A DNA stretch of 8,443 nucleotides from Burkholderiales bacterium (GTDB lineage: Bacteria; Pseudomonadota; Gammaproteobacteria; Burkholderiales; Burkholderiaceae_D), in contig JAGWUK010000101.1 in NCBI GenBank assembly GCA_028868455.1, positions 1-8,443 of the forward strand, read 5' to 3'. Below, one piece after another: positions 1-5,805 of the stretch (positions within the stretch are counted from its first letter, which is position 1; each line of letters opens with the position of its first letter). Both the position numbers and the translations under genes were made by a program. The notes below the pieces were generated by a model. The model had not been told where the DNA came from, ran no database searches, and saw nothing but the letters and a program-made list of their open reading frames with translations.

Positions 1-527
1 TCCTCAAGTTGCTCACGCGATATAACCGCGCCAAGGTTCTGCATCAATTCCTGCAGCAGTGTGAATTCCTTAGGAGAGACGGCCACTTCTTCATCACGCA
101 GCCATAGCAGATGTCGAACCGGATCCAGCTTTAGCGATCCGGCAACGAGTACCGTCTGAGCTCGTCCGGCATGCCTGCGAATCACCGCGCGAATGCGGGC
201 AAGCAATTCCTCCAAAGCAAACGGCTTCACCAGATAGTCGTCTGCACCACCGTCGAGTCCCGCCAAGCGGTCGGGTAGCGCGTCCCGCGCGGTAATGATG
301 ATAACGGGCAGTGCATCGTCGCGCTGCCGCACCGCCTTGAGAATCGTCAGACCGTCTTTGTTTGGCAAGCCCAAATCGAGTAATAACAATCCGTAAGTCG
401 TCGTGCGCAACGCCAGCGCCACGGCGTTACCGTCTTGCACCCAGTCGACCGTGAATCCCTCTTGACGCAACCCCTGTTGCAAGCCGTTTCCGATCAACGG
501 GTCATCCTCTACCAGTAATAATCTCAT
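1..527 (-). CDS. qseB: OmpR-family response regulator, QseB/PmrA type (3' end outside window)
   Basis: Cytoplasmic two-component response regulator that, once phosphorylated by a partner histidine kinase, binds DNA as a dimer. I translated 175 codons from the - strand; the C-terminal end lies beyond base 1. The receiver domain spans about residues 1-115: acidic pocket E7-D8-D9, phospho-acceptor D51 in LLLLDLGLP, T79 in IITARD, and K101 in YLVKPF. A linker leads into the OmpR/PhoB winged-helix domain from about residue 128, where LSxxEF-like VSPKEFTLL and ISREQLE are visible. The ATG at 525-527 is preceded by GAGGATCAGAGC, a good ribosome site. The family is about 220 residues, so roughly 45 are missing. 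A kinase gene such as qseC probably follows off the left edge (inference). Divergence from a ygiW-type gene and CTTAAG boxes upstream favour the QseB/PmrA branch; the choice between these two names is uncertain. Confidence 0.93.
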   Translation of the reverse strand, partial: MRLLLVEDDPLIGNGLQQGLRQEGFTVDWVQDGNAVALALRTTTYGLLLLDLGLPNKDGLTILKAVRQRDDALPVIIITARDALPDRLAGLDGGADDYLVKPFALEELLARIRAVIRRHAGRAQTVLVAGSLKLDPVRHLLWLRDEEVAVSPKEFTLLQELMQNLGAVISREQLE

Positions 528-584
528 GCTCTGATCCTCAATATTTCATATCCCATATTCCGATGTTCACCACGGCCTTGGGAG

Positions 585-618
585 ATGATAGGCGCTCGTT
601 GCTTAAGGTTAGCTTAAG
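585..618 (-). promoter_or_regulatory. QseB/PmrA-type box and -10 for the response regulator gene
   Basis: CTTAAG-GTTAG-CTTAAG at 602-618 is two perfect half-sites spaced by 5 bases, the arrangement described for PmrA boxes and close to QseB sites. Reading leftwards, TATCAT (585-590) lies 11 bases beyond the nearer half-site and could be the -10. The box then covers the -35 position, as expected for an activator-dependent promoter. The half-site is itself palindromic, so the box reads the same on both strands; direction is assigned from the position of the -10. This implies positive autoregulation. The box is seen directly; the regulator match is inference from family knowledge. Confidence 0.7.
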
Positions 619-666
619 GGTGCGACGTCCCCAGGATCGGATAGTTTTTTGAATCGGGGTATTCAC

Positions 667-698
667 CTTCAGCTAGCCTTAAGTTTCCAAATTATAAA
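667..698 (+). promoter_or_regulatory. Second QseB/PmrA-type box and -10-like site for the ygiW-type gene
   Basis: CTTCAG-CTAGC-CTTAAG at 667-683 has the same half-site and 5-base spacing as the box at 602-618, with one mismatch in the first half. TATAAA (693-698) follows 9 bases later and is a candidate -10 for the gene starting at 750. No good -35 is found at the correct distance from it, again suggesting dependence on the bound regulator. The leader would be about 45 bases. The exact start site is not established. Confidence 0.6.
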
Positions 699-749
699 AT
701 TCCTCCTGCTTTGGTAATTCTTACCGACAGCCTTTAACTGCGAGGAAAT

Positions 750-1097
750 ATGAAAAAAATCGTGATCACTTTCGTGCTGGCAGCTTCCACACTAGCCGCT
801 TACGCACAATACACAGGCCCATCGGATGCGACGGTCACCACAGTCAAGGAATTGCAGTCCACTGGCAAAGATGACCAATACGTGACGCTACGCGGACACA
901 TCGTCAAGCAAGTGAGCGGAAAAAAATACCAGTTTGCCGACAGTACCGGCCAAATGCCGGTAAAAATCGAAGAGAAATCCTGGCCAGCTGATCAGAAAAT
1001 CTCTGATGCCATCAATGTTGAAGTAACGGGCAAGTACGACAAGGAGTGGTTCGGCGAATCGAAGCTGGAAGTCAAACAGATCAAGGTCGTGCACTGA
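750..1097 (+). CDS. ygiW: Periplasmic OB-fold (BOF) protein, YgiW/VisP family
   Basis: A 115-residue exported protein. Residues 1-19 form a Sec signal peptide (KK then a hydrophobic core, cleavage after AYA at 19). The mature part matches the bacterial OB-fold family DUF388/YgiW: YTGPS near the mature start, VTTVKEL, YVTLRGHIVKQ, YQFADSTG, a VKI strand, VTGKYDKEW and a closing LEVKQIKVV strand. YgiW/VisP of enterobacteria is a periplasmic stress and virulence-related protein; its molecular role is poorly defined and I claim no more here. GAGG at 742-745 gives a good ribosome site. It is divergent from the response regulator gene and has its own regulator box, so it is probably a member of that two-component regulon. 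Length is typical of the family. Confidence 0.9.
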   Translation: MKKIVITFVLAASTLAAYAQYTGPSDATVTTVKELQSTGKDDQYVTLRGHIVKQVSGKKYQFADSTGQMPVKIEEKSWPADQKISDAINVEVTGKYDKEWFGESKLEVKQIKVVH

Positions 1098-1115
1098 CGT
1101 CGTTGCGTCACTTTT
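1095..1115 (+). terminator. Weak hairpin-T terminator candidate after the ygiW-type gene
   Basis: TGACG (1095-1099, including the stop codon) pairs with CGTCA (1106-1110) over a 6-base loop, followed by CTTTT. The 5-bp stem is short and the T run is only four bases, so termination would be weak at best. An alternative longer-range pairing of GTCGTTG (1099-1105) with CAACGAC (1137-1143) also exists. Confidence 0.25.
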
Positions 1116-1182
1116 ACGCGTCGTTTCTGTGATCGTCAACGACAACAACCGACGCCATTGTTAACCTACCTATGGAAAAATC

Positions 1183-1464
1183 ATGAATCTCAAACAAATT
1201 ATTGCAAGCCTCGTCGTACTCACTGCCGCGGGTAGTGCTTTTGCCGCAGCTCCTTATCCTCCGGAAGCGCCATTCAAGTCGACCAAAACACGGGCTGATG
1301 TACAAGCCGAATTGGTGGAAGCTCACGCGCAAGGCCTGATGAGCCAAAGCGATGCCAACTATCCGGTGCTCACGCCACGCACGCAGAACAAGGCTAACGA
1401 ACAGCAACGCCCGGTAGACGCAGGCACAGCAAAATTAGATGCCAAAATCTACCACGGTGCGTAA
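1183..1464 (+). CDS. Small secreted DUF4148-domain protein
   Basis: A 93-residue protein of unknown function. Residues 1-21 are a clear signal peptide (MNLKQ, hydrophobic core, SAFA cleavage region), so it is likely periplasmic. The mature part carries the DUF4148 signature: KTRADVQAELVEAHAQGL, then a polar, proline-containing tail with many Asn and Gln. DUF4148 proteins are small exported proteins found mostly in Burkholderiales, often in several copies per genome; no biochemical role is established. The ribosome site is weak (GGAAAAA about 8 bases before ATG). It lies 85 bases after the ygiW-type gene in the same direction, so co-transcription is possible if the weak hairpin at 1095-1115 does not terminate. 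No separate promoter was recognised. Confidence 0.88.
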   Translation: MNLKQIIASLVVLTAAGSAFAAAPYPPEAPFKSTKTRADVQAELVEAHAQGLMSQSDANYPVLTPRTQNKANEQQRPVDAGTAKLDAKIYHGA

Positions 1465-1482
1465 CAAACGTTCCTCCGAATA

Positions 1483-1543
1483 TCGATGACTCTCCTGAGC
1501 ATGGATACCTGATGCACCCGGTATCCATAGGCACAGTCATCGA
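1483..1543. repeat. Nested imperfect inverted repeat between DUF4148 and PAP2 genes
   Basis: An outer 9-bp arm pair, TCGATGACT (1483-1491) with AGTCATCGA (1535-1543), encloses an inner 9-bp pair, ATGGATACC (1501-1509) with GGTATCCAT (1520-1528), around a 10-base loop. Both arms are perfect; they are separated by 9 and 6 unpaired bases. No T run follows on either strand, so this is not a standard Rho-independent terminator. It could slow RNA decay, act as a Rho-dependent 3' end, or be a DNA operator. Confidence 0.7.
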
Positions 1544-1580
1544 CATAATTTGAGTAAGCTGAACATGAGAACATAGTCCT

Positions 1581-2141
1581 ATGAATTTTGAAGCCATCGA
1601 TCGTTCCGCAACGGCGTTTATGAATGGATTGTCTGGTCACCTTCCAGCACTGGACAGCTTTATGGTGGCTGTGACCAGCTATGGCGCCTATGTCATGATT
1701 GCTGCCGTAGCGGTACGCTGGTGGTGGAATCATCCCTATGACAAATTACATGAGCGCCACCTCGCGATCCGGTGCGGTCTTTCCGTGATACTGGGGTTGC
1801 TCGTGAACCAGGTGATTCTCCTGTTTGTGCATCGACTACGTCCTTATGACGCGGGCGTCACGCATCTGCTCATTAGTCACAGCGCCGATCCATCGTTTCC
1901 GTCCGACCATGCGACCCTGGCTTTCGCGATTGCATTCGCCTATCTCGGCACCAAGGCGCGGCGAGGATGGGGTCTTTTGCTTGCAGCACTGATGCTTGCC
2001 ATATCGCGCGTCTACGTCGGGACACACTACGTTTTCGACATTGTGGGCGGCGCATACGTTGGATGGCTTGGGGCTGGCCTGGCGCGTCTGACCTACCGAG
2101 AGGGTACGCGCTTGGATCGTTGGGCAACCCGGATTCTGTAG
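1581..2141 (+). CDS. PAP2-family membrane phosphatase, undecaprenyl-diphosphatase-like
   Basis: A 186-residue integral membrane protein of the PAP2/type 2 phosphatidic acid phosphatase superfamily. The family motifs are in order: RLRP at residues 85-88 (motif 1), PSFPSDHA at 104-111 (motif 2, with catalytic-type H110), and SRVYVGTHYVFD at 142-153 (motif 3, nucleophile-type H149 and D153). Hydrophobic segments at about 28-46, 66-84, 112-124, 130-142 and 153-170 fit the usual five to six helices. BcrC-type members remove phosphate from undecaprenyl diphosphate at the outer face of the inner membrane and recycle the cell-wall carrier; small size and motif spacing suit this role, but other lipid phosphates are possible. 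The lysine normally opening motif 1 (K-x6-RP) is replaced by leucine at residue 80. The ribosome site is poor. It converges on the MFS gene. Confidence 0.88.
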   Translation: MNFEAIDRSATAFMNGLSGHLPALDSFMVAVTSYGAYVMIAAVAVRWWWNHPYDKLHERHLAIRCGLSVILGLLVNQVILLFVHRLRPYDAGVTHLLISHSADPSFPSDHATLAFAIAFAYLGTKARRGWGLLLAALMLAISRVYVGTHYVFDIVGGAYVGWLGAGLARLTYREGTRLDRWATRIL

Positions 2142-2146
2142 GCAGC

Positions 2147-2194
2147 GTGACGGCTCTCACGTGAGAGTGCTTGTGGTGCAACGTGCGCCGTCAT
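2147..2194. repeat. Palindrome and flanking inverted repeat between convergent genes
   Basis: CTCTCACGTGAGAG (2154-2167) is a perfect 14-base palindrome that can fold as a 5-bp stem with an ACGT loop. Around it, GTGACGGC (2147-2154) can pair with GCCGTCAT (2187-2194) with one wobble; the last bases overlap the stop codon of the MFS gene. The position between two convergent genes suggests a shared transcription end, but no T run follows on either strand. Confidence 0.5.
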
Positions 2195-3387
2195 GTGCTG
2201 CTCTGAAAAGTGCGTGAACGTGCCAGTAGAAACAGCAATACCAGGGCGAGCGTGCCGCATGTTAAAAATCCCACTCGCACGCCAAAGAACTGTGTGATGA
2301 GACCGATCATGAGGGGGCCGACCATGTCGCCAAATTCCTTGAAGGATTGAGCGGCACCCATGCTGGCGCCCAGGGCGCGCTTGTCCACCAAGGTGCTGAT
2401 GAGCGTATCGCTATTGGTCCAGACTGTCCCAACGCCGACGCCCGCAATGACGACGACCAGCATTAACGGAATACCCGATGTGAAAGTGGTGACGGTGATG
2501 GCCGAGGCCGCCATCAGCAAGCCAGTCAACACGGTCATGCGGACAGACACCTTGTCGGCGAAATAGCCCGCCAGTGGCTGCACTAGCAAATAGCTCACGG
2601 TGCCGGCGCTGACCACGATGCCCGATTGCAGCGGCGTATAGCCGATCGAATAGAGATAGACCGGCAGAAAGCCGAACAAAATACCGACCATGAACATGTT
2701 AATCACAATGACGGCATAGACCGGCAACAGACGCGGTTCTTTAAAGATCAGGAAAAACTCCTTGAGGCTCATATCGTCATCGTCGTCGTCCAGCGCGTCG
2801 GACTTGCTCCGGTCTTGCGGGAGAAAAAGGCTCAGCAGTAACGCGATAACCCCGACGACAGCCGATACGATAAAGATCATCGAGAAGCCGTAACCCTGGA
2901 CCAGGAAGCCGCCCAGCGCCGGTGCAATCACGTAGCCGGCGCCTTTGACGGCGTTATAGATGCCAAATGCAGTGCCGCGGTTGGTTGCAAAGTACTTGGC
3001 CACCAGCGTTATGGAGACGGTCGATAGTGCTGCAGCTCCCAGGCCTTGAATGAAACGAACAAGCAACAGGAATTTTGGATCGATGATGAGAAATAGCAAT
3101 GACCCGGTGATAAACACGATGATGCCAGCCAAGAGCATGGCTTTCATCCCGCGCCGGTCGGCGATGAAGCCGGCCATTGGTTTGGCAAATAGTTCCGCGA
3201 AGTCATACACCGCGATGAGCAGGCCGATCATGAACGCACCCACACCGATCACGTGGGCATACGAGGGAAGATTGGTGGCGACGATATGCGCGCCAAATGA
3301 GGTCACAAAGCCGCACAGGGCAAGAATCATCAGGTACCAATACCGCCGTGGCAGCAGCGCTACGTCTTTTTCCAGGACTTGTTCCAT
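2191..3387 (-). CDS. Major facilitator superfamily (MFS) transporter, drug:H+ antiporter-like
   Basis: A 398-residue inner-membrane transporter with about 12 hydrophobic helices in two six-helix halves. MFS motif A is clear at residues 73-83 (GFIADRRGMKA) after helix 2, with a degenerate copy in the second half (GYFADKVSVRM). Motif B-like R111 lies in RFIQGLGAA. A motif C-like GYVIAPALGG at 151-160 in helix 5 is the mark of proton-coupled exporters. The central loop between the halves carries six aspartates in a row (200-205). Substrate is unknown; export of a small molecule is the likeliest role. AAGGAAAG nine bases before the ATG is a good ribosome site. It is divergent from the ChrB-type/RND operon, and a 12-bp palindrome lies 34 bases upstream. 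Shared control with that operon is possible but not shown. Confidence 0.92.
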   Translation of the reverse strand: MEQVLEKDVALLPRRYWYLMILALCGFVTSFGAHIVATNLPSYAHVIGVGAFMIGLLIAVYDFAELFAKPMAGFIADRRGMKAMLLAGIIVFITGSLLFLIIDPKFLLLVRFIQGLGAAALSTVSITLVAKYFATNRGTAFGIYNAVKGAGYVIAPALGGFLVQGYGFSMIFIVSAVVGVIALLLSLFLPQDRSKSDALDDDDDDMSLKEFFLIFKEPRLLPVYAVIVINMFMVGILFGFLPVYLYSIGYTPLQSGIVVSAGTVSYLLVQPLAGYFADKVSVRMTVLTGLLMAASAITVTTFTSGIPLMLVVVIAGVGVGTVWTNSDTLISTLVDKRALGASMGAAQSFKEFGDMVGPLMIGLITQFFGVRVGFLTCGTLALVLLFLLARSRTFQSST

Positions 3388-3420
3388 ATCTTTCCTTCAT
3401 TCACTCATGTTCAAGCATAT

Positions 3421-3432
3421 TGCCAATTGGCA
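3421..3432. promoter_or_regulatory. Perfect 12-bp palindrome, operator candidate upstream of the MFS gene
   Basis: TGCCAATTGGCA is fully symmetric and lies 34 bases before the MFS start codon, where a repressor site would be expected. It does not extend further in either direction. A dyad of this kind fits a dimeric regulator, but no particular family can be named. No regulator of the usual dyad-binding type is encoded in the window apart from the ChrB-type protein and the response regulator. Confidence 0.45.
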
Positions 3433-3446
3433 TGACTCTTGCGCCT

Positions 3447-3521
3447 GGCAATCTTCATTACGAAGAGCCGCAGGCCGGTATTTCTTGTTTCGCTGGGCGC
3501 ACACGAATACGTCGGTGCGCT
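3447..3521. repeat. Two short hairpins in the divergent intergenic region
   Basis: First hairpin: GGC-aa-TCTTC (3447-3456) pairs with GAAGA-GCC (3462-3469) across the 5-base loop ATTAC. Second hairpin: GCGCAC-ACG (3497-3505) pairs with CGT-cg-GTGCGC (3510-3520) across AATA. Neither is followed by a T run on either strand. They lie upstream of the recognised rightward promoter, so in RNA they would matter only in a leftward or an earlier rightward transcript. Confidence 0.35.
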
Positions 3522-3575
3522 GCCGAAAAGTGGTAATGCACCAAAATGACACATAAGATGTTCAAGAGAACCGTC

Positions 3576-3604
3576 TTGATAGAATCATCTTTAACACTTA
3601 TAAT
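3576..3604 (+). promoter_or_regulatory. Near-consensus sigma70 promoter of the ChrB-type/RND operon
   Basis: TTGATA (3576-3581) and a perfect TATAAT (3599-3604) are separated by exactly 17 bases, giving five of six -35 and six of six -10 consensus matches. Transcription would start near 3611 and leave a leader of about 134 bases before the GTG at 3745. A direct repeat GTAAC-N4-GTAAC (3605-3609 and 3614-3618) overlaps the expected start point and is a possible regulator contact. A promoter this strong in front of an efflux operon usually implies repression. Confidence 0.75.
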
Positions 3605-3662
3605 GTAACCATCGTAACAAATAATATATAACAAGGCTATTTCATTTTTATCTTTGCCGTTC

Positions 3663-3718
3663 TGCGTTGCTATGACGGTGTGCCACGAGGCACCTCCATA
3701 ACCGTCGATAGCAAGGCA
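3663..3718 (+). promoter_or_regulatory. Long leader hairpin (about 21 bp) before the ChrB-type gene
   Basis: The paired parts from outside inwards are TGC (3663-3665)/GCA (3716-3718), a single mismatch, TTGCTAT (3667-3673)/ATAGCAA (3708-3714), a single bulged G at 3707, GACGGT (3674-3679)/ACCGTC (3701-3706), then GTGCC (3680-3684)/GGCAC (3689-3693) closed by the loop ACGA. A 7-base bulge (3694-3700) lies on the 3' side. The hairpin is inside the predicted leader and ends 26 bases before the GTG, leaving the AAGG ribosome site (3733-3736) free. No T run follows. It matches no riboswitch class I can name. It could be an RNA regulatory or stability element, or an extended DNA dyad for a regulator. 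Confidence 0.7.
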
Positions 3719-3744
3719 CAGACTTACAACACAAGGTACATATC

Positions 3745-4323
3745 GTGAGTAATCAAACTTGGCTTTTGCTGACCTACAAAGCACCTCCTGAACCCGCTCG
3801 GCGTCGCATCGCCGTCTGGCGCAAGCTCAAAGGCATGGGGGCCGTCTATCTGCAAAATGGCGTGTGCATGCTGCCGATGACCGATGAGCACGTCCGCCGT
3901 CTCAAGGTGGTCGAGAACGAAATCACCAGCATGGGCGGCGAAGCGGTCTTGCTCGAAACGACGGGCTTGGACCGTGCCCAGGAAGAGAAGATTCTGGCGC
4001 GCTTTCAAGCCGAACGCGATGAGGCTTATGCCGAGGTCATCAGTCGTTGTGACGATTTCGAGGCTGAACTGGTAAAAGAAAGTGCTGCCGGCAAGTTCAC
4101 CTATGCCGAAGTGGAAGAAAACGAAGAAGATCTGCGTAAACTGCAAGCCTGGATCGGCAAGATCATCAAGCTCGACTTCACTGGCGCCTCGCTGCGCGCA
4201 GAGGCGGAGGCACGCGTGGTTCGCTGCGAAACGCTGCTCGATGAGTACGCTCAGCGGGTATTTGAGAAACAACACGGCGAGGGTCAAGATGACGCCGGGC
4301 CGAGCGCCGGTGCCGGCGCATGA
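3745..4323 (+). CDS. Free-standing ChrB N-terminal-domain protein, probable regulator of the downstream RND pump
   Basis: A 192-residue soluble protein resembling the N-terminal domain of chromate resistance protein ChrB: TWLLLTYKAPP at residues 5-15, RRRIAVWRKLKGMGAVYLQ at 19-37, then NGVCMLP at 38-44. This pattern also recalls the winged-helix region of PaaX-type regulators (inference). Residues 76-135 are highly charged and probably helical or coiled coil; the C-terminal end is a short Gly/Ala/Asp tail. Full ChrB proteins are about 300 residues with a second domain, which is absent here. ChrB acts in chromate-responsive control in studied bacteria. Cysteines are at 41, 102 and 161. The start is a GTG with AAGG eight bases upstream. 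It is the first gene of the operon, 63 bases before the outer-membrane channel gene, which suggests a sensor or regulator for the pump. Family assignment is fairly firm; function is inferred. Confidence 0.8.
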   Translation: MSNQTWLLLTYKAPPEPARRRIAVWRKLKGMGAVYLQNGVCMLPMTDEHVRRLKVVENEITSMGGEAVLLETTGLDRAQEEKILARFQAERDEAYAEVISRCDDFEAELVKESAAGKFTYAEVEENEEDLRKLQAWIGKIIKLDFTGASLRAEAEARVVRCETLLDEYAQRVFEKQHGEGQDDAGPSAGAGA

Positions 4324-4386
4324 GGCCTCTGCACTGATCGCACCCCATTTTTCTCCCATCAACGTCCGACCCACCGAGTATTCCTG

Positions 4387-5805
4387 ATGAGATTGCCATC
4401 GGCTTCAACAAAACACCGTTTCCGGGATTGGCGCAAGATCGCGCCAATCGCACTCTGTTCCAGCCTTGTACTGGCCGGCTGCACGACCTACCAACCATTG
4501 CCTCTGGTGCCGCAAGATACGTCAATACGGCAGTTGGATCAGTTGCACATCGACCCCAGTCAGATGTCATTGCCAGCCTTAGCCGCCCACCGCTTCGATC
4601 CGTCCGATGGTCTGGATATGACCGAAGTGGCCATGGTGGCGGTAGTCAACAATCCTGACCTGAAGCTTGCGCGTGATGATTTGGGGATTGCGCGCGCGCA
4701 AAGTTTTGCCGCGGGCTTGCTTCCTGATCCGCAAATCAGTCTGAGCCGTGATTTTCCGGCGCCGTCCGCACCGGATCTGATGTCCGCCTTCAGTTATGGG
4801 ATCAGCTTTGATGTGACGGCGCTGCTTACGCGTCAGGCAAGCCACGATGCCGCCAAATCCGAGGAAAAAAAGATTGAACTGGCGCTGTTGTGGCAGGAAT
4901 GGCAGGTAGTCAGTCAAGCTCGCCAACTTTTCGTCCGCGTTGTAACGCAAGAGCACTTGCACCTGGTGCTGCAACAGACCCTGAAGCTACACGAAACACG
5001 ATATGACGCCGCCACAACGGCTTTGCATGCGGGTAATTTGACGCTCGACACGGTCAGTCCCTATCTTGTTGCGTTGGAAGATGTGCGGCGCCAGCTTGCC
5101 GATCTCGAACGCCTGCAAAACCAGACGCGTCATGACCTCAATACCTTGCTGGGACTGGCGCCGGACACACGGCTAGATCTCGTGAATGGGTTCGATATCC
5201 CGCCTCTCGACCGCCCAGCAGTGGAGGATAGTCTGCGCAATCTGCCGCATCGCCGCCCGGATTTAATCGCGCTGGAGGCCGGTTACCAAGCGCAAGAGTC
5301 CAAATTCCGCGGTGCTGTACTGGCGCAATTTCCTAGTCTGAACCTCGGATTGACGCGTGCGCGCGACACCTCCGGCATCTACACGACAGGTTTCACGGCC
5401 GGGATCAGCGTGCCCATCTTTAATCGCAACCGCGGCAATATCGCCATTGAAAAGGCCACGCGTCAGCGTTTGCATGATGAATACCAGACACGACTGAACC
5501 AGGCGCATGCCGAGGTGGACCGTATCGTGGTCGACCAAACGCTGCTGGAACGGCATTTAGCCGCCAGCCGCGACGCTGCTGTCTCCTTGCAAAGCACCGC
5601 CGATAGTGCTGCGCGCGCATATCAGGCGCACCACATCACTGCCAGCAACTACGTCGACTTGCAGTCCGCGCTTCTCACCAAACAAACCGAAGTGATCGGA
5701 CTGGAGCAAACAGCGCTGGAGCAGCGCGTGGCGCTACAGACCTTGTTAGGTGGCGAGATTCCCGTAATTCATAACGCAAACCAGGTGAATTCCCATGAAA
5801 ATTAA
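4387..5805 (+). CDS. Outer-membrane efflux lipoprotein, TolC/OEP (NodT-like) family
   Basis: A 472-residue outer-membrane channel subunit, expected to trimerise and form the exit duct of the RND pump. The N-terminus has a basic region, a hydrophobic stretch and the lipobox LAGC with C32 as lipid anchor; residue +2 is Thr, consistent with outer-membrane sorting. Two OEP repeats follow at about 75-260 and 285-460: the first begins around AVVNNPDLKLARDDLGIA and the second around HRRPDLIALEAGYQAQ, each with long alpha-helical coiled-coil stretches and short beta strands (GFTAGISVPIFNRNRG is a typical family segment). Length is normal for the family. The ribosome site is weak. It sits between the ChrB-type gene and the adaptor gene, overlapping the latter by 11 bases, which indicates an operon and translational coupling. 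Confidence 0.93.
   Translation: MRLPSASTKHRFRDWRKIAPIALCSSLVLAGCTTYQPLPLVPQDTSIRQLDQLHIDPSQMSLPALAAHRFDPSDGLDMTEVAMVAVVNNPDLKLARDDLGIARAQSFAAGLLPDPQISLSRDFPAPSAPDLMSAFSYGISFDVTALLTRQASHDAAKSEEKKIELALLWQEWQVVSQARQLFVRVVTQEHLHLVLQQTLKLHETRYDAATTALHAGNLTLDTVSPYLVALEDVRRQLADLERLQNQTRHDLNTLLGLAPDTRLDLVNGFDIPPLDRPAVEDSLRNLPHRRPDLIALEAGYQAQESKFRGAVLAQFPSLNLGLTRARDTSGIYTTGFTAGISVPIFNRNRGNIAIEKATRQRLHDEYQTRLNQAHAEVDRIVVDQTLLERHLAASRDAAVSLQSTADSAARAYQAHHITASNYVDLQSALLTKQTEVIGLEQTALEQRVALQTLLGGEIPVIHNANQVNSHEN

Larger units (their letters stand above)
3388..3744. promoter_or_regulatory. Divergent intergenic region between the MFS gene and the RND operon
   Basis: This 357-base stretch contains no convincing gene. 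From left to right it holds the MFS ribosome site, a 12-bp palindrome (3421-3432), two modest hairpins (3447-3469 and 3496-3521), an AT-rich part with a strong rightward sigma70 promoter (3576-3604), and a long leader hairpin (3663-3718). The left half is ordinary in GC and the right half, 3540-3660, is markedly AT-rich. No leftward promoter for the MFS gene could be assigned with confidence. Confidence 0.75.

Noticed and set aside
638..650. T run (six T) in the response regulator/ygiW intergenic region as a terminator
   Set aside because: No stable hairpin precedes it, and it lies between divergent promoters where no transcript is expected to end.
888..1407. Antisense frames opposite the ygiW-type and DUF4148 genes
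   Set aside because: Both sense genes have signal peptides, family motifs and fitting starts; the antisense products look like no known family.
1501..1528. Inner stem of the nested repeat as a Rho-independent terminator
   Set aside because: The loop is large and the stem is followed by AGGCAC rather than a T run.
3050..3556. A + strand frame of 168 codons overlapping the start of the MFS gene
   Set aside because: It lies mainly antisense to the clearly recognisable MFS protein and its translation shows no domain or hydrophobic pattern of its own.
3672..3701. A 9-codon reading frame (MTVCHEAPP) inside the leader hairpin, a possible leader peptide
   Set aside because: No ribosome binding site precedes it, and short frames of this size are frequent by chance. 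The Cys-His content alone is not evidence.
3724..4374. Long antisense open frame (216 codons) opposite the ChrB-type gene
   Set aside because: It is the mirror of a well-supported gene in GC-rich DNA, has no recognisable domain or ribosome site, and overlaps the operon promoter side without support.
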